Assembly: GCA_032718565.1 (NCBI GenBank)
Contig: JAVGVS010000239.1
Location: 577,501 to 641,500 of the forward strand
Length of the DNA stretch: 64,000 nucleotides
Reading direction: 5' to 3'
Origin: Distichodus sexfasciatus
Lineage: Eukaryota > Chordata > Actinopteri > Characiformes > Distichodontidae
Below, in pieces: positions 60,967-64,000 of the stretch (its first letter is position 1; every line of letters starts with the position of its first letter). The notes under the pieces are model-generated. The model was given only the letters and a program-made list of their open reading frames with translations, ran no database searches and was not told where the DNA came from. A program made the position numbers and the translations under genes.

Positions 60967-61111
60967 CTTTCATAAGAGGCAGAAAATGCAGTAGAGCACA
61001 CACATGTTCATATTGGTTTTTCAATAGAGACTGTCATACTGGATCATCCTCTCTAAATATAACTAGGATCGTCCTATTTTATATATGTATGTATAATATA
61101 TATGTATATAT

Positions 61112-62518
<1,407 letters not shown>

Positions 62519-63950
62519 CAACCCAAATTCCAATGAAGTTGAGACGTTGTGCAATACGTAAATAAAACAGAATACAATGATTTTACCGAACGTCCTTTTC
62601 AACCTATATTCAATTGAATACACTACAAAAAGACAAGATATCTAATGTTCAAACTGATAAACTTTATTGTTGTTTTGAATTTGATGCCTGCAACACGTTC
62701 CAAAAAAGGTGGGACGGGGCAGCAAAGACAGGAAAGTTCCAGGAATCTCTGAAACCCACACGCTTTGACCATTCCACAAATTGAACAAGTTAATTGGAAA
62801 CAGGTCTTTGTCATGACTGGGTATAAAGGAGCATCTAAAAAGGCACATGGATTCACAAGCAAGGATGGGGGCGAGGTTCTGCACTTTGTGAACAACAATG
62901 GGCAAATGGTCAGCAGTTAAGAACAGCGTTTCTCAGCATTACAACTACAAAGAATCAGGGATTTCATCATCTACTGTCCATAATATCATCTGGAGAAATC
63001 TCTCTTGCCGTAAGCAACAGGGCGAGCTCTAACATTGGATGCCCGTGACCTTGATCCCCTCAGGCGGCACATCATTCTGCGAAAAAGGATATTACCGTGG
63101 GCTCAGAAATACTTCAGACAATACTGTCAGTTTAACACAGCTCGTCCATAAGGTTAAACTCTACCATGCAAGCGAAGCCATATATCAACAACACTTAGAA
63201 ACATATTTCTCTGGGCCGAGCTCATCTGAGATGGACTGGCATAAAGTGGAAAAAGTGTGCTGTGGTCTGTGAGTCCACATTTCCAAACTGTCTTCTGCAA
63301 ATCATAAGGCGTCGTCAGTTGATGGCGCCAAGTTCAAAAGCCAGCATCTGTGATGGTATGGGGGTGTGTTAGTGCCCATGGCATGGGTAACTTGCACATC
63401 TGTGAAGCAACATCTCTTTCAGGGACATCCTGCTTATTTCAGCAGGACATCAAATACATTCTGCATGTGTTACAACAGCTGATGGCTTTGTAGTAAAGTC
63501 CGGTGCTAGACTGGCCTGCCTGCAGTCCAGACCTGTACCATTGAAAATGTGGCGGCGCGTATAGGCGCCGTCGACAGCAGGAGAGCCCGGACTGTTGAGC
63601 AACTGAAGTTGTACATCAAAGCAAGAATAGGAAAAAATTCACCTACACCAGCTTCAACAATTAGTGTCCTCAGTTCCCCAAAGCAGCTTGACCCAGTGTT
63701 AAAAGGAAGGTGATGTAACACAGTGGTAAGCATGCTTTATCCAGCTTTTTTGGGAATGTGCTGCAGGCATCAAATTCCAAAATAGTGAAAGATTTGCAAA
63801 ACAACAATAAAAGTTTATCAGTTTGAACGTGAATATCTTGTCTTTGTAGTGTATTCAGCTGAATATACTGTAGGTTGAAAAAGGATTTGCAAATCATTGT
63901 ATTTATTCTGTTTATTCGTTCCTAACGTCTAACTTCATTAAATTGAATAT
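62519..63950 (+). mobile_element. Tc1/mariner-superfamily element, decayed, with long inverted repeats
   Basis: The left tip CAACCCAAATTCCAATGAAG follows a TA. Long subterminal inverted repeats are visible: AAACTGATAAACTTTATTG near 62653 and CAATAAAAGTTTATCAGTTT near 63806. Broken transposase text is in between (ARDLDPLRRHIILRKRILPW near 63040, VMVWGCVSAHGMGNLHICEA near 63355, ending before a VLDWPACSPDLY segment near 63508). Stops and frameshifts throughout. The right tip is degenerate. Confidence 0.75.
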
Positions 63951-64000
63951 CACTCTAATCATGGAGGGTGTGTGCTGTTCCTTGTCCCTAGCGATATGGT

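Noticed and set aside
59349..59576. A 75-codon frame (MKISFICTQSVSDPWIGEVL) as a nested gene
   Set aside because: It sits in unplaced sequence within a broken Tc1, without splice sites or a recognisable domain.

Overview
This is teleost fish nuclear DNA. Genes are split into short GT-AG exons separated by kilobase introns, the base composition is AT-rich, and the repeats are those typical of ray-finned fishes: Tc1-like, hAT, L2 and Rex1-type LINEs, tRNA-derived SINEs, BEL/Pao and an LTR. The SINE family at 9.0 and 29.3 kb recalls repeats I know from otomorph fishes, but I would not name a species.

Two host genes are visible, arranged tail to tail. On the plus strand, two exons (2023-2133 and 2258-2437) give the last 96 residues of a 2-oxoglutarate/Fe(II) oxygenase of the isopenicillin-N-synthase-like fold; the rest lies to the left. 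On the minus strand, almost the whole window is the 3' three quarters of smc6. Nineteen consecutive exons from 53483 down to 7768 join in frame into 847 residues plus stop, running through distal coiled coil 1, the hinge, coiled coil 2 and the C-terminal ATPase half (LSGGERS signature, LDEFD Walker B). A twentieth, more 5' exon (60966-60881) is recognisable but has lost single bases at three places. The N-terminal Walker A half must lie to the right.

Everything else is transposon debris, mostly in smc6 introns. From left to right: Tc1 and hAT relics (0-1 kb); an L2 with a SINE and a small hAT inside it (3.9-5.7 kb); a Rex1-like LINE (5.8-7.2 kb); a 1.8 kb hAT foldback (8.6-10.4 kb); a nearly intact Tc1-like element with an open 341-residue DD38E transposase and 61 bp inverted repeats (10.9-12.5 kb); hAT MITEs (12.8 and 15.3 kb); hAT and L2 copies with a Tc1 nested in L2 (20.6-26.7 kb); MITEs and a SINE split by a hAT (27.9-30.0 kb); a long decayed L2 (33.6-37.5 kb); a 2.7 kb CACTG-ended element with a nested hAT (39.4-42.2 kb); a Tc1 (43.6 kb); a 1.5 kb hAT (45.9-47.4 kb); a Rex1-like LINE, BEL/Pao and an LTR (48.4-52.1 kb); further Tc1, hAT and MITE copies (54-64 kb).

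The most interesting pattern is that one internal sequence module, with a ZNF143-like ACTACATTTCCC core, recurs about ten times inside hAT-type elements whose ends are quite different. No conserved RNA gene, CRISPR array or bacterial-type system is present.
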